Source of the DNA: Acidovorax sp. GW101-3H11
GTDB lineage: Bacteria; Pseudomonadota; Gammaproteobacteria; Burkholderiales; Burkholderiaceae_C
Assembly: GCF_001633105.1 (NCBI RefSeq)
Contig: NZ_LUKZ01000029.1
Span: forward strand, 1-50,448
Reading direction: 5' to 3'
DNA: 50,448 nucleotides
The translations under genes were made by a program, and so were the position numbers. The notes beneath the pieces were generated by a model. That model saw only the letters and a program-made list of their open reading frames with translations. It had not been told where the DNA came from and did not search any database. Of the stretch, positions 9,103-18,021 are shown piece after piece. The stretch's first letter is position 1; each line of letters starts with the position of its first letter.

Positions 9103-10172
9103 GTGCGCCCGCAGAGGGCGCGCGCGTCGCCGAGCGCGTGGTGGCATGGCAGGCCACCCATGGCCGCAACCACCTGCCCTGGCAGCAAACCCGAGACCCC
9201 TATCGCGTATGGCTGTCAGAGATCATGCTGCAGCAAACCCAGGTCAGCACCGTGCTGGACTACTACGCGCAGTTTCTGGCGCGATTCCCGGACGTCATTG
9301 CCTTGGCAAACGCGCCCCAGGACGAGGTGATGGGGCTTTGGAGCGGTTTGGGCTACTACAGCCGGGCACGCAATCTGCACCGTTGTGCGCAGCAGGTTGT
9401 GGCTGACCACGGGGGACTGTTTCCTCGCTCAGCGGAGGTCTTGGCGACCCTGCCAGGCATCGGCCGATCCACGGCGGGAGCCATTGCTGCATTCTGTTTC
9501 TCGGAGCGGGTGCCGATACTGGATGCCAACGTGCGGCGGGTGCTGACACGCCTGCTGGGGTTTGACAAGGACATGGCGTCTGTCGCCAACGAACGCCTGC
9601 TGTGGGGGATGGCGGATTCGCTGCTGCCCACCCAAGACCTGGCCCAAGCAATGCCCCGATACACCCAGGGGCTCATGGATCTGGGGGCCTCGATTTGTAC
9701 CCCACGCGCTCCCCGCTGTTCCGACTGTCCCTTGATGGAGTCCTGCAAGGCGTTGGCAGATGGTGACCCCGAGCGTTATCCCGTCAGAACGCGCAAGCTG
9801 GTCCGCAGATCCGAGTCGTGGCAGTTGGTGATCCTCTGTGATGGCCTTGGTCGAGTCTGGCTGCAGCGGCGCCCCCCGACGGGCATTTGGGCAGGCATGC
9901 ATTGCGTGCCGGTCTTTCCGGGCGATGCTGAATGCGCTGCTTTTGTGGAAAGCCTTGGCGACCCATCACAGTACTTGCAGGAAGAGCTGCCTGCCTTTTT
10001 GCATGTGCTTACGCACAGGGACTTGCATCTCCATCCAATACTGATCAGTGGGGATTTTGCGGGAGATGCCCTGGGGGATGGCGAGTGGCTCGGGCCGGAC
10101 CAATGGCCGTCTGTGGGCTTGCCTGCCCCAATCCGCAAACTGCTGGACGCGACCCAAGCACGGTTGTGGTGA
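9099..10172 (+). CDS. mutY: A/G-specific adenine glycosylase
   Basis: A 357-aa glycosylase that excises adenine mispaired with 8-oxoG. The N-terminal domain has PWQQTRDPYRVWLSEIMLQQ with the catalytic Glu, the helix-hairpin-helix LPGIGRSTAGAIAAF, and ILDANVRRVLTR with the catalytic Asp. The iron-sulfur ligands follow as CTPRAPRCSDCPLMESC. The C-terminal part is the Nudix-like domain that reads 8-oxoG (WLQRRPPTGIWAGMHCVP, then FLHVLTHRDLHL). Overlaps the GTPase gene by 4 bases. It ends convergent to rapZ with 47 bases between stops and no obvious terminator. Confidence 0.97.
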   Translation: MSAPAEGARVAERVVAWQATHGRNHLPWQQTRDPYRVWLSEIMLQQTQVSTVLDYYAQFLARFPDVIALANAPQDEVMGLWSGLGYYSRARNLHRCAQQVVADHGGLFPRSAEVLATLPGIGRSTAGAIAAFCFSERVPILDANVRRVLTRLLGFDKDMASVANERLLWGMADSLLPTQDLAQAMPRYTQGLMDLGASICTPRAPRCSDCPLMESCKALADGDPERYPVRTRKLVRRSESWQLVILCDGLGRVWLQRRPPTGIWAGMHCVPVFPGDAECAAFVESLGDPSQYLQEELPAFLHVLTHRDLHLHPILISGDFAGDALGDGEWLGPDQWPSVGLPAPIRKLLDATQARLW

Positions 10173-10219
10173 GGTGGTGAAGACGGGGGCTGATCCGCAA
10201 CCCGATCGCAGCCCGATGC

Positions 10220-11083
10220 TCAGCGCCCGTCGAGTTCCCGGTGGCGCTTCAGCGCCGTCCAGCGGTCGCTGAAGGCCTCGGCGAGTCGTTCCACCAGATA
10301 GACCGAGCGGTGTTGTCCGCCCGTGCAGCCAATGGCGACCGTCACATAGCTGCGGTGGTTCCTGTCAAGCATGTCCAGCCAATGCGCCAGAAACTGCTCT
10401 ATGTGGGCGCGCATGAGGCTGACATCGGGCTGGTGGCGCAGAAAGTCCGCGACGGGTTGGTCCAGTCCCGTCAGATCGCGCAGCGTCGGTTCGTAATGGG
10501 GGTTGGGCAACATCCGCACGTCGAAGACATAGTCTGCATCCATAGGGATGCCGCGTTTGAAGGCGAAGGACTGAAATACCAGGGTCAACTGCCCTTGCGC
10601 AGTAGACATCAGGCTCTTGACGTAGCTTTGCAGCTGCGACGCCCGTATCGTGCTGGTGTCGATGACATGCGACTGCTCACGCAAGTCGGCCAGCAGTTCG
10701 CGCTCCAGTTCGATGATCTGCACCAGGGCCCTTCGTCCCTGCTGAAGGTCGTCATGGGAGAGAGGGTGGCGGCGGCGCGTCTCGGAGAACCTCCGCACCA
10801 GGGTGTCGATGGTTGCATCCAGAAAGATCGATTGCACGGCCACGCCCTGGCTGCGCAGGCGATTCAGCTCCTGGGGGACCTGGTGCAGCGAGGTCGCGCT
10901 GCGCACGTCCATGGCGATGGCGACTCGGTTCCCGTGGTGGCGATGCTCCAGCGCAACGAAGGCGGGCAGCAGCTCGGGTGGGAGGTTGTCTACGCAGTAA
11001 TATCCGGCGTCTTCCAGGGCATGCAGGGCCACGGACTTCCCGGAGCCCGACATCCCTGTGATCAAGACAATTTCAAGTGCCAT
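10220..11083 (-). CDS. rapZ: RNase adapter / nucleotide-binding protein RapZ
   Basis: 287 aa. The N-terminus has Walker A GMSGSGKS (residues 10-17), then [18 protein letters not shown], a RapZ/YvcJ signature. The C-terminal domain contains [20 protein letters not shown], the RapZ sugar/RNA-binding hallmark. In E. coli RapZ senses glucosamine-6-phosphate and delivers the GlmZ sRNA to RNase E; whether that wiring exists in betaproteobacteria is not shown here. Its ATG overlaps the recN stop (TGATG), so it is coupled to recN. Confidence 0.95.
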   Translation of the reverse strand: MALEIVLITGMSGSGKSVALHALEDAGYYCVDNLPPELLPAFVALEHRHHGNRVAIAMDVRSATSLHQVPQELNRLRSQGVAVQSIFLDATIDTLVRRFSETRRRHPLSHDDLQQGRRALVQIIELERELLADLREQSHVIDTSTIRASQLQSYVKSLMSTAQGQLTLVFQSFAFKRGIPMDADYVFDVRMLPNPHYEPTLRDLTGLDQPVADFLRHQPDVSLMRAHIEQFLAHWLDMLDRNHRSYVTVAIGCTGGQHRSVYLVERLAEAFSDRWTALKRHRELDGR

Positions 11084-12753
11084 CAGTCGCTTTCGGCCAG
11101 GGTTGTTGCCACATGGTTCAGCATCTCTCGGGCGTGGGCCAAGGTGGTGTCTGTTGAACGCTCGCCGCCCAGCATGCGCGCAATCTCGGCAACACGTTGC
11201 TCTTCCTGAACGGCCAGCACCATGCTGGTGGTGCCTTCTGGACTCTTGCGCTTGGACACCTTGAGATGGTGGTGCGCGCAGGCCGCGACCTGGGGCAGAT
11301 GGGTCACAGCCAGGACCTGGCGGTCCCGGCCCAGTTGCTGCATCAATCTGCCCACGGTTTCTGCGACGGCGCCGCCCACGCCAGAATCCACCTCGTCAAA
11401 GATGAGGGTGGGCGCCATACCCAGCTCGCTCGTGGTGACAGAGATGGCAAGGGAGATGCGTGACAGCTCGCCGCCAGAGGCAACCTTGCCAATCGGTTTG
11501 GGGCTCATGCCTGGATGGCCAGCGACCAGAAAGACAACATCATCCATCCCGTGGGCTGCGGGTTCCTGGGCACGGGTCAGGGACACTTCAAACCGTCCGC
11601 CCTCCATGCCCAGTCCTTGCATGGCCTGGGTAATGGCCGTCGATAACTTGGGCGCCGCCTTGGCGCGCGCCTGCGACAGTGTCCGAGCGGCCACCTGATA
11701 AGCCTTGGCACTGGCCGCCTCGGCGGCTTGCAGCTGGTCCAAATCGGTGGCTGCGTCCAGTTGGTGCAGCTCGGCCTTCCAGTCCTGCAGCAGCGCTGGC
11801 AAATCCCCGGGAGGCCGCTTGTATCTGCGGGCGAGAGTCATCCATTGCGACATGCGTGCATCCAGCTCGGCCAGGCGTTGTGGATCAATGTCGGCATGCC
11901 GCAGGTACGAATGCAGTGAATGGACTACGTCGTTGGCTTGCGCAAGGCTGGATGCAAGGATATCGGCCAAACTGGCAAATTCGGGTTCGATATTCTCCTG
12001 GGTTTGTAGAAGCAAGTGGGCCTTCGTCAGGGCACTGAGTGCGCCCGCCTCATCGGCCTGCAGGGTTTGGATGGCCCCGTCAGCTGCATCCAGAAGCGCT
12101 TGTGCGTGCGACAGCCTTTTGTGTTGCGCATCCAGCTCATTCCATTCATCGGTAGCGGGGGCCAGCTTCCCCACTTCACTGATTTGCCATTGCAGGCGCT
12201 CACGCTCCTGCTGCAAGGTGGCCTGCGCCTGGCGCGCCTGCAGCAGGGCTTTCTGGTCCGCGCGCCACTGCGACCAACGGAGTTGGGTGTCGGCCGTGCT
12301 GGTGCCCGCAAACGCATCCAGCAATCCGCGCACTGATTCAGGCCGCGTGAGGCTTTGCCAGGCGTGTTGTCCATGGATGTCGAGCAGCATGTCCCCCAGT
12401 GCGCGCAACTGCGCTGCCGTGGCGGGGGTGCCGTTGATCCAGGCGCGGCTTTTTCCCTGGGCATCCACTGTGCGCCGCAGCAAAAGCATGTCGTCTGAAT
12501 CAAACCCGGCTTCTTCCAGCCAAGGCCGGACATGCCTTGGGCAATCGAATTCAGCGCAGATGTCTGTCCGGGGGCTGCCCTCGCGCACAACCCCTGCATC
12601 CGAGCGCGCACCCAAGGCCAGTTGTAACGCATCAATCAGGATGGACTTGCCCGCCCCGGTTTCGCCGGTCAGCACAGTGAAGCCAGGCTGGAGTTCAAGT
12701 TCCAGCGTCTGGACAATCACAAAATCACGCAACGTGATTCGCCGGAGTGCCAT
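11083..12753 (-). CDS. recN: DNA repair protein RecN
   Basis: A 556-aa SMC-like ATPase in double-strand-break repair. The N-terminus has Walker A GETGAGKS (residues 30-37) and the Q-loop region [16 protein letters not shown] long coiled coil occupies the middle. The C-terminal ABC lobe holds the signature [15 protein letters not shown], Walker [15 protein letters not shown] and the switch His in [14 protein letters not shown]. Length is typical. It is separated from nadK by 2 bases; the nadK-recN pairing is widespread. No LexA box was recognised in the short spacer. Confidence 0.97.
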   Translation of the reverse strand: MALRRITLRDFVIVQTLELELQPGFTVLTGETGAGKSILIDALQLALGARSDAGVVREGSPRTDICAEFDCPRHVRPWLEEAGFDSDDMLLLRRTVDAQGKSRAWINGTPATAAQLRALGDMLLDIHGQHAWQSLTRPESVRGLLDAFAGTSTADTQLRWSQWRADQKALLQARQAQATLQQERERLQWQISEVGKLAPATDEWNELDAQHKRLSHAQALLDAADGAIQTLQADEAGALSALTKAHLLLQTQENIEPEFASLADILASSLAQANDVVHSLHSYLRHADIDPQRLAELDARMSQWMTLARRYKRPPGDLPALLQDWKAELHQLDAATDLDQLQAAEAASAKAYQVAARTLSQARAKAAPKLSTAITQAMQGLGMEGGRFEVSLTRAQEPAAHGMDDVVFLVAGHPGMSPKPIGKVASGGELSRISLAISVTTSELGMAPTLIFDEVDSGVGGAVAETVGRLMQQLGRDRQVLAVTHLPQVAACAHHHLKVSKRKSPEGTTSMVLAVQEEQRVAEIARMLGGERSTDTTLAHAREMLNHVATTLAESD

Positions 12754-12755
12754 GG

Positions 12756-13655
12756 TCAGGAGCCTCCCTCATTCCAGCGCAGCTTTTTGCGCAGCGTTGC
12801 AAAATAGTTCCAGCCCTGCGGGTGCAGGAACCGCACACAATGCTCTGACCGTTTGACCAGGATGCGGTCGCCGTGGAGCAGGGAGGCCAATGACTGCATG
12901 TCAAAGTTGGCACTGACATCGCGTCCGCTCACCACCTCTACGGCCACCTCCGTGGCGTCGGATAAAACGATGGGGCGGTTGGACAAGGTGTGCGGTGCAA
13001 TGGGCACCAGCACCCAACCCGGGATGGATGGGTGCAGCATGGGGCCGCCTGCTGACAACGAGTAGGCTGTCGAGCCGGTAGGCGAAGCGATGATGAGCCC
13101 GTCAGCGCGCTGGTTGGCCACCAGCCGCCCACCCACCTCCACCCGCAATTCCACCATGCCAGATGTGGCGCCGCGGTTCACGACCACGTCGTTCATGGCA
13201 AGGGCTTCAAACACTATTCGCTCATCGCGCACCACAGTGGCATGCATCAGGGGGCGGAGATCCTCTTCGTATGCACCCTTGAGCATGGGTGAGAGGGTTG
13301 CCTGGTAAGTGTCAAACGGGATGTCGGTGATAAACCCCAGCCGCCCCTGGTTGATCCCGATCAGCGGCGTACCAAACCGTGCGAGCCTGCGGCCGATGCC
13401 CAGCATCGTGCCGTCCCCACCCACTACCAAGCCCAAGTCGCACCGGGCACCGATCTCGTCTACATTCAGCGAGGGGTAGTCATGCGTCAGCCCCGCATTG
13501 CTGGCGGTCTCCGCTTCCAGCGCCACTTCGCAGCCCTGGCGTTCTAGAAAGTGGGCGATGTCTTCCAAGGCCTGGCGAGAGCTGTCGCCCGTGGAGCCCG
13601 CAGATGAAGCTTGGTACTTGCCTATGAGTGCGACATGGCGGAAATTGGACGTCAT
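12756..13655 (-). CDS. nadK: NAD kinase
   Basis: A 299-aa cytosolic enzyme that phosphorylates NAD to NADP. The key motif GGDGTML is at residues 79-85, followed by [22 protein letters not shown] and the nucleotide-site segment [15 protein letters not shown]. Length fits the family. It is divergent from hrcA with 28 bases between starts, so promoters must overlap or lie inside the neighbouring gene. It reads into recN and rapZ as a compact operon. Confidence 0.97.
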   Translation of the reverse strand: MTSNFRHVALIGKYQASSAGSTGDSSRQALEDIAHFLERQGCEVALEAETASNAGLTHDYPSLNVDEIGARCDLGLVVGGDGTMLGIGRRLARFGTPLIGINQGRLGFITDIPFDTYQATLSPMLKGAYEEDLRPLMHATVVRDERIVFEALAMNDVVVNRGATSGMVELRVEVGGRLVANQRADGLIIASPTGSTAYSLSAGGPMLHPSIPGWVLVPIAPHTLSNRPIVLSDATEVAVEVVSGRDVSANFDMQSLASLLHGDRILVKRSEHCVRFLHPQGWNYFATLRKKLRWNEGGS

Positions 13656-13683
13656 CGCGAAATTACATCATTAAAATCATTCC

Positions 13684-14688
13684 ATGCTCGATGACCGCGC
13701 CAAGTTGTTGCTCAAAGCCCTGGTCGAGCGCTATATCGCCGACGGGCAGCCGGTGGGGTCCCGCACCCTGTCCAGGGCTTCCGGCCTGGATTTGTCGCCT
13801 GCCACGATCCGCAATGTCATGGCCGATCTGGAGGAGCTGGGGCTGATCGCAAGCCCTCACACTTCGGCGGGTCGAATCCCCACCGCGCGGGGCTACAGGC
13901 TGTTTGTGGACACCATGCTGACTGTGCAGCGGGACCCGTTGACGGCCCCCCAGCTTGCCCCCGAGCAGCCGCAGAAGGTGATCGCCAATGCTGCCCAGCT
14001 GCTTTCCAATCTGTCGCAGTTTGTGGGTGTCGTGATGGCACCTCGGCGCACCTCCGTGTTTCGCCACATCGAATTTTTGAGGCTCTCCGAGCGGCGCTTC
14101 CTCGTCATCATCGTCTCGCCCGAGGGGGATGTGCAGAACCGGGTGATCTTTACCGAAGCGGACTACTCGCAGTCTCAGCTTATCGAAGCCTCCAACTTCC
14201 TGAATGCGCACTACGCGGGGCTTGCAATGGAGCAGGTGCGCGAACGACTGAAGTCCGAGGTGGATGTGCTGCGCGGCGAAATTGCGTCGCTGATGCAGGC
14301 TGCGGTGAATGTTGGGTCCGAGGTATTGTCGGAAGCTCAGGATGCAGTCGTCATCTCTGGTGAACGCAACCTGCTGGCCGTCAGCGACTTTTCCAGTGAC
14401 ATGGGCAACTTGCGGCGGGCCTTTGATCTCTTCGAGCAAAAGACGCAGATATTGCGCCTGCTCGATATCTCCAGCCAGGCCGAGGGTGTGCGCATCTACA
14501 TCGGAGGGGAGAGCCAGGTCGTGCCTTTTGAAGAGTTGTCCATTGTCAGCGCCCCTTACGAAGTGGATGGCACGGTGGTGGGCACGCTGGGAGTGATCGG
14601 CCCCACGCGCATGCCGTATGACAGGATGATCCAGATTGTGGACATCACCTCCAAGCTGGTCTCTAACGCGCTCAGCCATCGCAAGTAA
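13684..14688 (+). CDS. hrcA: Heat-inducible transcription repressor HrcA
   Basis: 334 aa. HrcA binds CIRCE operators and represses groE/dnaK-type operons. The N-terminal winged helix carries [16 protein letters not shown] and [16 protein letters not shown], followed by [16 protein letters not shown]. The C-terminal GAF-like part ends [18 protein letters not shown]. Length is normal. No CIRCE inverted repeat (TTAGCACTC-N9-GAGTGCTAA) was seen in the short spacer before the gene. It is divergent from nadK, as in many betaproteobacteria. Confidence 0.96.
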   Translation: MLDDRAKLLLKALVERYIADGQPVGSRTLSRASGLDLSPATIRNVMADLEELGLIASPHTSAGRIPTARGYRLFVDTMLTVQRDPLTAPQLAPEQPQKVIANAAQLLSNLSQFVGVVMAPRRTSVFRHIEFLRLSERRFLVIIVSPEGDVQNRVIFTEADYSQSQLIEASNFLNAHYAGLAMEQVRERLKSEVDVLRGEIASLMQAAVNVGSEVLSEAQDAVVISGERNLLAVSDFSSDMGNLRRAFDLFEQKTQILRLLDISSQAEGVRIYIGGESQVVPFEELSIVSAPYEVDGTVVGTLGVIGPTRMPYDRMIQIVDITSKLVSNALSHRK

Positions 14689-14738
14689 GCCCCTACAATA
14701 CGGCGCTTGCCCCGTTGTATAGCGCTGGAGCATGGCTT

Positions 14739-14815
14739 GGGGCGTTAGCTCAGTTGGTTAGAGCAGAGGACTCATAATCCTTTGGCCGTTGGTTCAAGTC
14801 CAACACGCCCTACCA
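14739..14815 (+). tRNA. tRNA with CAT anticodon (elongator Met or lysidine-type Ile2)
   Basis: A cloverleaf with acceptor GGGGCGT/ACGCCCT (a G-U first pair), D arm, anticodon stem GAGGA/TCCTT around CTCATAA, T arm GTTGG/CCAAC and encoded CCA. The anticodon stem lacks the three G-C pairs of initiator tRNA, so it is not fMet. Elongator Met and tRNA-Ile2 (whose C34 is modified by TilS) cannot be separated with certainty by eye. Confidence 0.93.
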
Positions 14816-14980
14816 CCCATCGTTCGCATGGGTGATCATCGTGATCAAGCCATTTTTCAACGGCAATGTGCTCTGTTTCTCTTTGAGACGCCTTGGAGTG
14901 CATTACAATCGTGGCTTGCGCTGAATTAGATTTTGTTTGCAGCATGCCACTACCAAGTGGATGCAAATAAAAAGGAAGAT

Positions 14981-15011
14981 TTCAAGGGTCGCCAAGAAAT
15001 CACGCTATAAT
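14981..15011 (+). promoter_or_regulatory. Promoter of tRNA-Arg
   Basis: A consensus -10 TATAAT at 15006-15011 lies 10 bases before the tRNA-Arg 5' end. A poor -35 candidate TTCAAG (14981-14986) sits 19 bases upstream. The -10 is convincing; the -35 is not. Confidence 0.6.
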
Positions 15012-15021
15012 TCAAAGCTTA

Positions 15022-15098
15022 GCGGCTGTAGCTCAGCTGGATAGAGTACTTGGCTACGAACCAAGGGGTCGTGGGTTCGATTCCTGCCAGCCGCACCA
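15022..15098 (+). tRNA. tRNA-Arg (anticodon ACG)
   Basis: A complete 77-nt cloverleaf: acceptor GCGGCTG/CAGCCGC, D arm, anticodon stem CTTGG/CCAAG around CTACGAA, T arm with GGTTCGATTCC, discriminator A and encoded CCA. A strong terminator follows. The prophage integrase gene begins 60 bases further and points back at this tRNA. Confidence 0.96.
15070..15098. other. Probable attL core in the 3' end of tRNA-Arg
   Basis: Tyrosine integrases commonly target tRNA 3' ends, and here int lies just downstream of tRNA-Arg with no other gene between. The T-arm to CCA segment is the expected identity block that a matching attR would repeat at the right end of the prophage, which is outside this window. 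The exact core cannot be set without attR. Confidence 0.5.
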
Positions 15099-15104
15099 AC
15101 AGGT

Positions 15105-15145
15105 AAGCCCTGCAAGTCTATGATTTGCAGGGCTTTTTCCTTTTT
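15105..15145 (+). terminator. Terminator after tRNA-Arg
   Basis: A perfect 11-bp stem (AAGCCCTGCAA 15105-15115, TTGCAGGGCTT 15125-15135) with a 9-nt loop is followed by TTTCCTTTTT. It ends tRNA-Arg transcription before it can run antisense into int. Confidence 0.9.
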
Positions 15146-15157
15146 GGGGTGCGTTCT

Positions 15158-16351
15158 TCACGCTACCCGCTCCAGTGCCCTTGTGGGGACTTTTGGGGGA
15201 CTTTGCTCCCCGGCCAGGCGTGCCTGGTGCTCAGCCCGCAGTGTTGCCAGCGATTTGTTCCACGCGCCGCTGTCGGCGGTGATCTTCTCCAGCGCCCCAT
15301 GCAACTCCACGATCTGCGCCGTGCTGTAGTGCTGGGTCATGCTCCGGGTGCTGTGCCACAAGATATCCGCCACCGTGCCTTCGGCCACGCCAGCCTCGCG
15401 CAGGCGCATGCCCACGGTGTGCCGCAGGTCATGCACATGCAGATCGCCCAGGCCAGCAGCAGCCCGCGCGTTTTGCCAGCCCGTGTTGTTCATGGTCTGG
15501 ATGCGGCGGTATTTCATCAGCGGGGCCTTGGTGGTGTTGGTTTTCCGCTCGCGGCGGTAGACGAACACATACTTGGGGTGCTGGCCCCGTGCTGCCTCGA
15601 TCACCGACTGGGCGACCGAGTTGCACACGACCAGGCGGCCACGCTTCTTGCCCTTCACGTGTTCGCGGGGCACGTCGAACACTGAGATTCCCAGCTCGGG
15701 GATCTGGATCTCCCAATCCCACTCCAGGCTGCACACCACATCGTCACGCACGCCAGTGTTCAGAACGAACAGCGCCATGCGGGCCAGGTGGTCGGGCAGC
15801 TTGGGGAGCAGCTTGCGCTGCTGGCCCCAGCTGATGGGGGATGGTTCGCGCTGGTGGCCCACCAGGGGCAGCACGGTGATCTTGGGGGCCGTGTCGAGCC
15901 ACGTGCGGCCATCTTGATCGCGCCAGGTGGTAGCGGCCAGATTGAGAATCCGGCGCACTATGCCCAGCGCGAGGTTGATGGTCTTGTTGGCGCGGCCTTC
16001 TTGTTTGCGCGCGGCGATGTACGGCGCCAGGGTGGCGTCGTGGATCTGCGCGAGTTCAAGCTGGCCGATGAAGGGCATGATCGATTTCAGCAGGATGGCC
16101 TCGGTTGCGAGCGAGGTTTTGTCCTGGTTCGTCAGCAGGTAGTGGGCGGCCACCCCGTCGAAGATGCGCGCCTGGCGGGCTCCGTGGAGCACCACCGCGC
16201 GCTTGTCGGCCAGCTGCTTGATCAGCCAGATTTCCGCTTCTTCATAACTAAGGAGACCGCGCTGGCGAAATCTCTCGCCCCGCCACCACTTGTCAACTTC
16301 CCAGGTGTTGTTGCTTTTGTTGGGGTAGATACCCCGAGTGCTTTGGCCCAT
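15158..16351 (-). CDS. Prophage tyrosine recombinase / integrase
   Basis: A 397-aa site-specific recombinase for integration and excision. The catalytic set is visible: first Arg in NTGVRDDVVCSLEW, HDLRHTVGMRLREAG (His-x-x-Arg), His in ILWHSTRS, and the nucleophile Tyr in MTQHYSTAQI. The N-terminal half is an SAM-like core-binding domain plus an arm-type domain (GIYPNKSNNTWEVDKWWRG). An AAGGAAGGAA ribosome-binding site supports the ATG at 16351 over the longer open frame. The first 130 bases overlap the excisionase-like gene in another frame. It is last in the leftward operon, next to the tRNA-Arg target. Confidence 0.94.
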   Translation of the reverse strand: MGQSTRGIYPNKSNNTWEVDKWWRGERFRQRGLLSYEEAEIWLIKQLADKRAVVLHGARQARIFDGVAAHYLLTNQDKTSLATEAILLKSIMPFIGQLELAQIHDATLAPYIAARKQEGRANKTINLALGIVRRILNLAATTWRDQDGRTWLDTAPKITVLPLVGHQREPSPISWGQQRKLLPKLPDHLARMALFVLNTGVRDDVVCSLEWDWEIQIPELGISVFDVPREHVKGKKRGRLVVCNSVAQSVIEAARGQHPKYVFVYRRERKTNTTKAPLMKYRRIQTMNNTGWQNARAAAGLGDLHVHDLRHTVGMRLREAGVAEGTVADILWHSTRSMTQHYSTAQIVELHGALEKITADSGAWNKSLATLRAEHQARLAGEQSPPKVPTRALERVA

Positions 16352-16614
16352 GTGTTCCTTCCTTTCTGTTCGGGCCGTCCGTTCCTGGCCGCATTGTGCG
16401 CGCTGTCGTTGGCCGCGTCTTGTTCTGTGGGCTGCTGCTCGCCTGCCGCCTCGGCCTTCATGGCGTCGAAGAGCTTGTCCAGATCCTGGCGGTCGTAGAT
16501 GAGACACACGCCCTGGTGGATGCCGGTGAGGTGGGGCGCCCAGTTGGCCTCCCAGGTGCGGCGCTTTACGCCGACGTAGGCCATGGCTTCTTGTTGGGTG
16601 AGGCCGCGTTTCAT
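16222..16614 (-). CDS. Excisionase-like helix-turn-helix protein
   Basis: A 130-aa protein whose first 60 residues look like an AlpA/excisionase-type HTH: MKRGLTQQEAMAYVGVKRRT, then WEANWAPHL and LIYDRQDLDKLFDAM. This fits DNA-bending directionality factors. The second half is low-complexity and polar. Its last 130 bases overlap the int start in a different frame, so the C-terminal residues may be dispensable. The start has GGAGCG upstream and overlaps the previous stop (ATGA). Its place directly before int is where excision factors usually lie. Confidence 0.65.
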   Translation of the reverse strand: MKRGLTQQEAMAYVGVKRRTWEANWAPHLTGIHQGVCLIYDRQDLDKLFDAMKAEAAGEQQPTEQDAANDSAHNAARNGRPEQKGRNTWAKALGVSTPTKATTPGKLTSGGGARDFASAVSLVMKKRKSG

Positions 16615-17123
16615 TTCAGGCGCTCCATTTCCCAGAGGTGGCTGGCATGTGAATGGGCGGCCTCGCGCGTTGGGAAGCCGCTGCTGATTGAGCCGATGAC
16701 CAGCCTCCAGCAGGACGAATTGAAGTCCCAGTTCTCTAGCCAAACATAGAACCCGTTGTGGAGGGGGGACTCACGCCTGGGCTCAGGAGTCAATCCAGCG
16801 TCCGCATGAACGAGCTTTACACGGATAGCATGAAGCGGAGGAACTGAAAAAATCCAGGTGGTCCCGCCGCTGTGACGGTCCATGGCCTCGCCACGCAGCT
16901 TTGGAAGCAACAGGATGCAAGGCTTGCTGCGGCCAGCTTTGATCCAGGGATCGTCGCCACATGCATTGATGCAGTCGCAGGTGTCGGGGCCGTCAGAGCG
17001 TCCAGCGCATCGAGGTCCTTTGTCCCCGAGGCTGGAAGCGCCGCAGCGCGTCGGTGTAACGCAGGGCGCGCATTTTTCGGGTTGAGGCACTCGTGGCGCG
17101 GCAGCGGGGCGATTCTTTTTCAT
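16611..17123 (-). CDS. Hypothetical Cys-rich prophage protein
   Basis: 170 aa, not recognised. The first 60 residues are rich in Cys (C18, C21, C27, C39, C49, C51, C55), possibly metal-binding. The rest is compact and aromatic: TTWIFSVPPLHAIRVKL, FYVWLENWDFNSSCWRLV, then FPTREAAHSHASHLWEMERL. The start overlaps the ASCH gene stop and its stop overlaps the next ATG, which supports it as a real operon member. Confidence 0.6.
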   Translation of the reverse strand: MKKNRPAAAPRVPQPEKCAPCVTPTRCGASSLGDKGPRCAGRSDGPDTCDCINACGDDPWIKAGRSKPCILLLPKLRGEAMDRHSGGTTWIFSVPPLHAIRVKLVHADAGLTPEPRRESPLHNGFYVWLENWDFNSSCWRLVIGSISSGFPTREAAHSHASHLWEMERLK

Positions 17124-17512
17124 GATGGCACCGCCTCTTTCGGCACATTGAAGAACCCCAAGCGCCCCTTGAACGGCACGAAGGGAATGGGGCTACTGTC
17201 ACGCAGCACGAAGCCGTGGGAGCCGTCTTGCTTCCAAGGGGATGGATGGTGCTGGCGGCAGTCGGTGACATGGGCCCAGCCGACGAAGCCGCCGCGCGGC
17301 AGGTCTTCGTAGGCGGGCATGCTGGCGGGCAGCAGGCCCATGCGCAGCAGCTCCTCGCATGTCTCGTCGTAGTAACGGCGGGCCATGGTCTGGCCTGCGT
17401 GCACCAGCAGGCGGCCCCGGAAGTTGGTGGGCCAATCACGGTTCTCGATGTCTTTGTGGCCGTGGACGATGAGCCAGGCCCACGGCTGGCGGATGCTGAG
17501 AGCGGGGATCAT
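17120..17512 (-). CDS. ASCH-domain protein
   Basis: A 130-aa single-domain protein. PALSIRQPWAWLIVHGHKDI, then ENRDWPTNFRGRLLVHAG and GGFVGWAHVTDC, are typical of ASCH/PUA-like folds that bind RNA or modified bases. Phage ASCH proteins are common; some family members hydrolyse N4-acetylcytidine, but the activity here is unknown. Both ends overlap neighbours by 4 bases. Confidence 0.8.
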   Translation of the reverse strand: MIPALSIRQPWAWLIVHGHKDIENRDWPTNFRGRLLVHAGQTMARRYYDETCEELLRMGLLPASMPAYEDLPRGGFVGWAHVTDCRQHHPSPWKQDGSHGFVLRDSSPIPFVPFKGRLGFFNVPKEAVPS

Positions 17513-18021
17513 GCTGACACCTCCAGGCCCAGGTCGGACGGCGCCACGTGTAGCAGCTCGCCGCCGCCCTGGCTTTGCATGTGGGCGATGACGCGCTTGC
17601 TGGCGGTGTGTAGCTCTGCTGCGGACAGCTGGCGCAGCTGGTGGTCGTGCAGGTCAACCATGCAGGTGATGGCGTCCAGTTCGTAGTAGCGCAGCGGCGT
17701 GGGGTGCCATTCACCCGATTCGTTGCCGCGATCCAGCACGGATTTGATGGCGACCAGTGCGGCGTCGATGTGGCCCGACATGCCGCGCACGTAGCCCAGA
17801 CGCTCGATCTCCAGCGCGATCAGCATTGTGGAGCGCAGGGTTTGCACCTGCAGCTCGGTGGCCACGCCCTCGCGCATGCGGGTGGCGCATTGGCGCACGG
17901 CGTCCATGGTCTCGCGGATCTCGGCCTCGGTGAGGCGCGAGGCGCGCTGCAGGGCCTTGCGGAGGGTATCCACGTTGGCCTTTTGGCGAGGCTGGGGGAT
18001 GCGGTAGCGTGGGAGACCCAT
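17509..18021 (-). CDS. Hypothetical helical prophage protein
   Basis: 170 aa, not recognised. It is mostly helical with a basic N-terminus (MGLPRYRIPQPRQKANVDTL), a segment ALEIERLGYVRGMSGHIDAA, and a central YYELDAITCMVDLHDHQLRQ. The ATG overlaps the ParB-like gene stop (TGATG) and its end overlaps the ASCH start, so it is a translated operon member. No catalytic motif is evident. Confidence 0.65.
   Translation of the reverse strand: MGLPRYRIPQPRQKANVDTLRKALQRASRLTEAEIRETMDAVRQCATRMREGVATELQVQTLRSTMLIALEIERLGYVRGMSGHIDAALVAIKSVLDRGNESGEWHPTPLRYYELDAITCMVDLHDHQLRQLSAAELHTASKRVIAHMQSQGGGELLHVAPSDLGLEVSA

Noticed and set aside
13656..13683. CIRCE element for HrcA autoregulation
   Set aside because: The 28-base spacer between nadK and hrcA has no TTAGCACTC-type inverted repeat.
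14816..14834. Terminator after the CAT tRNA
   Set aside because: A 7-bp stem (CACCCAT/ATGGGTG) exists but no T-run follows; it may only be a processing hairpin.
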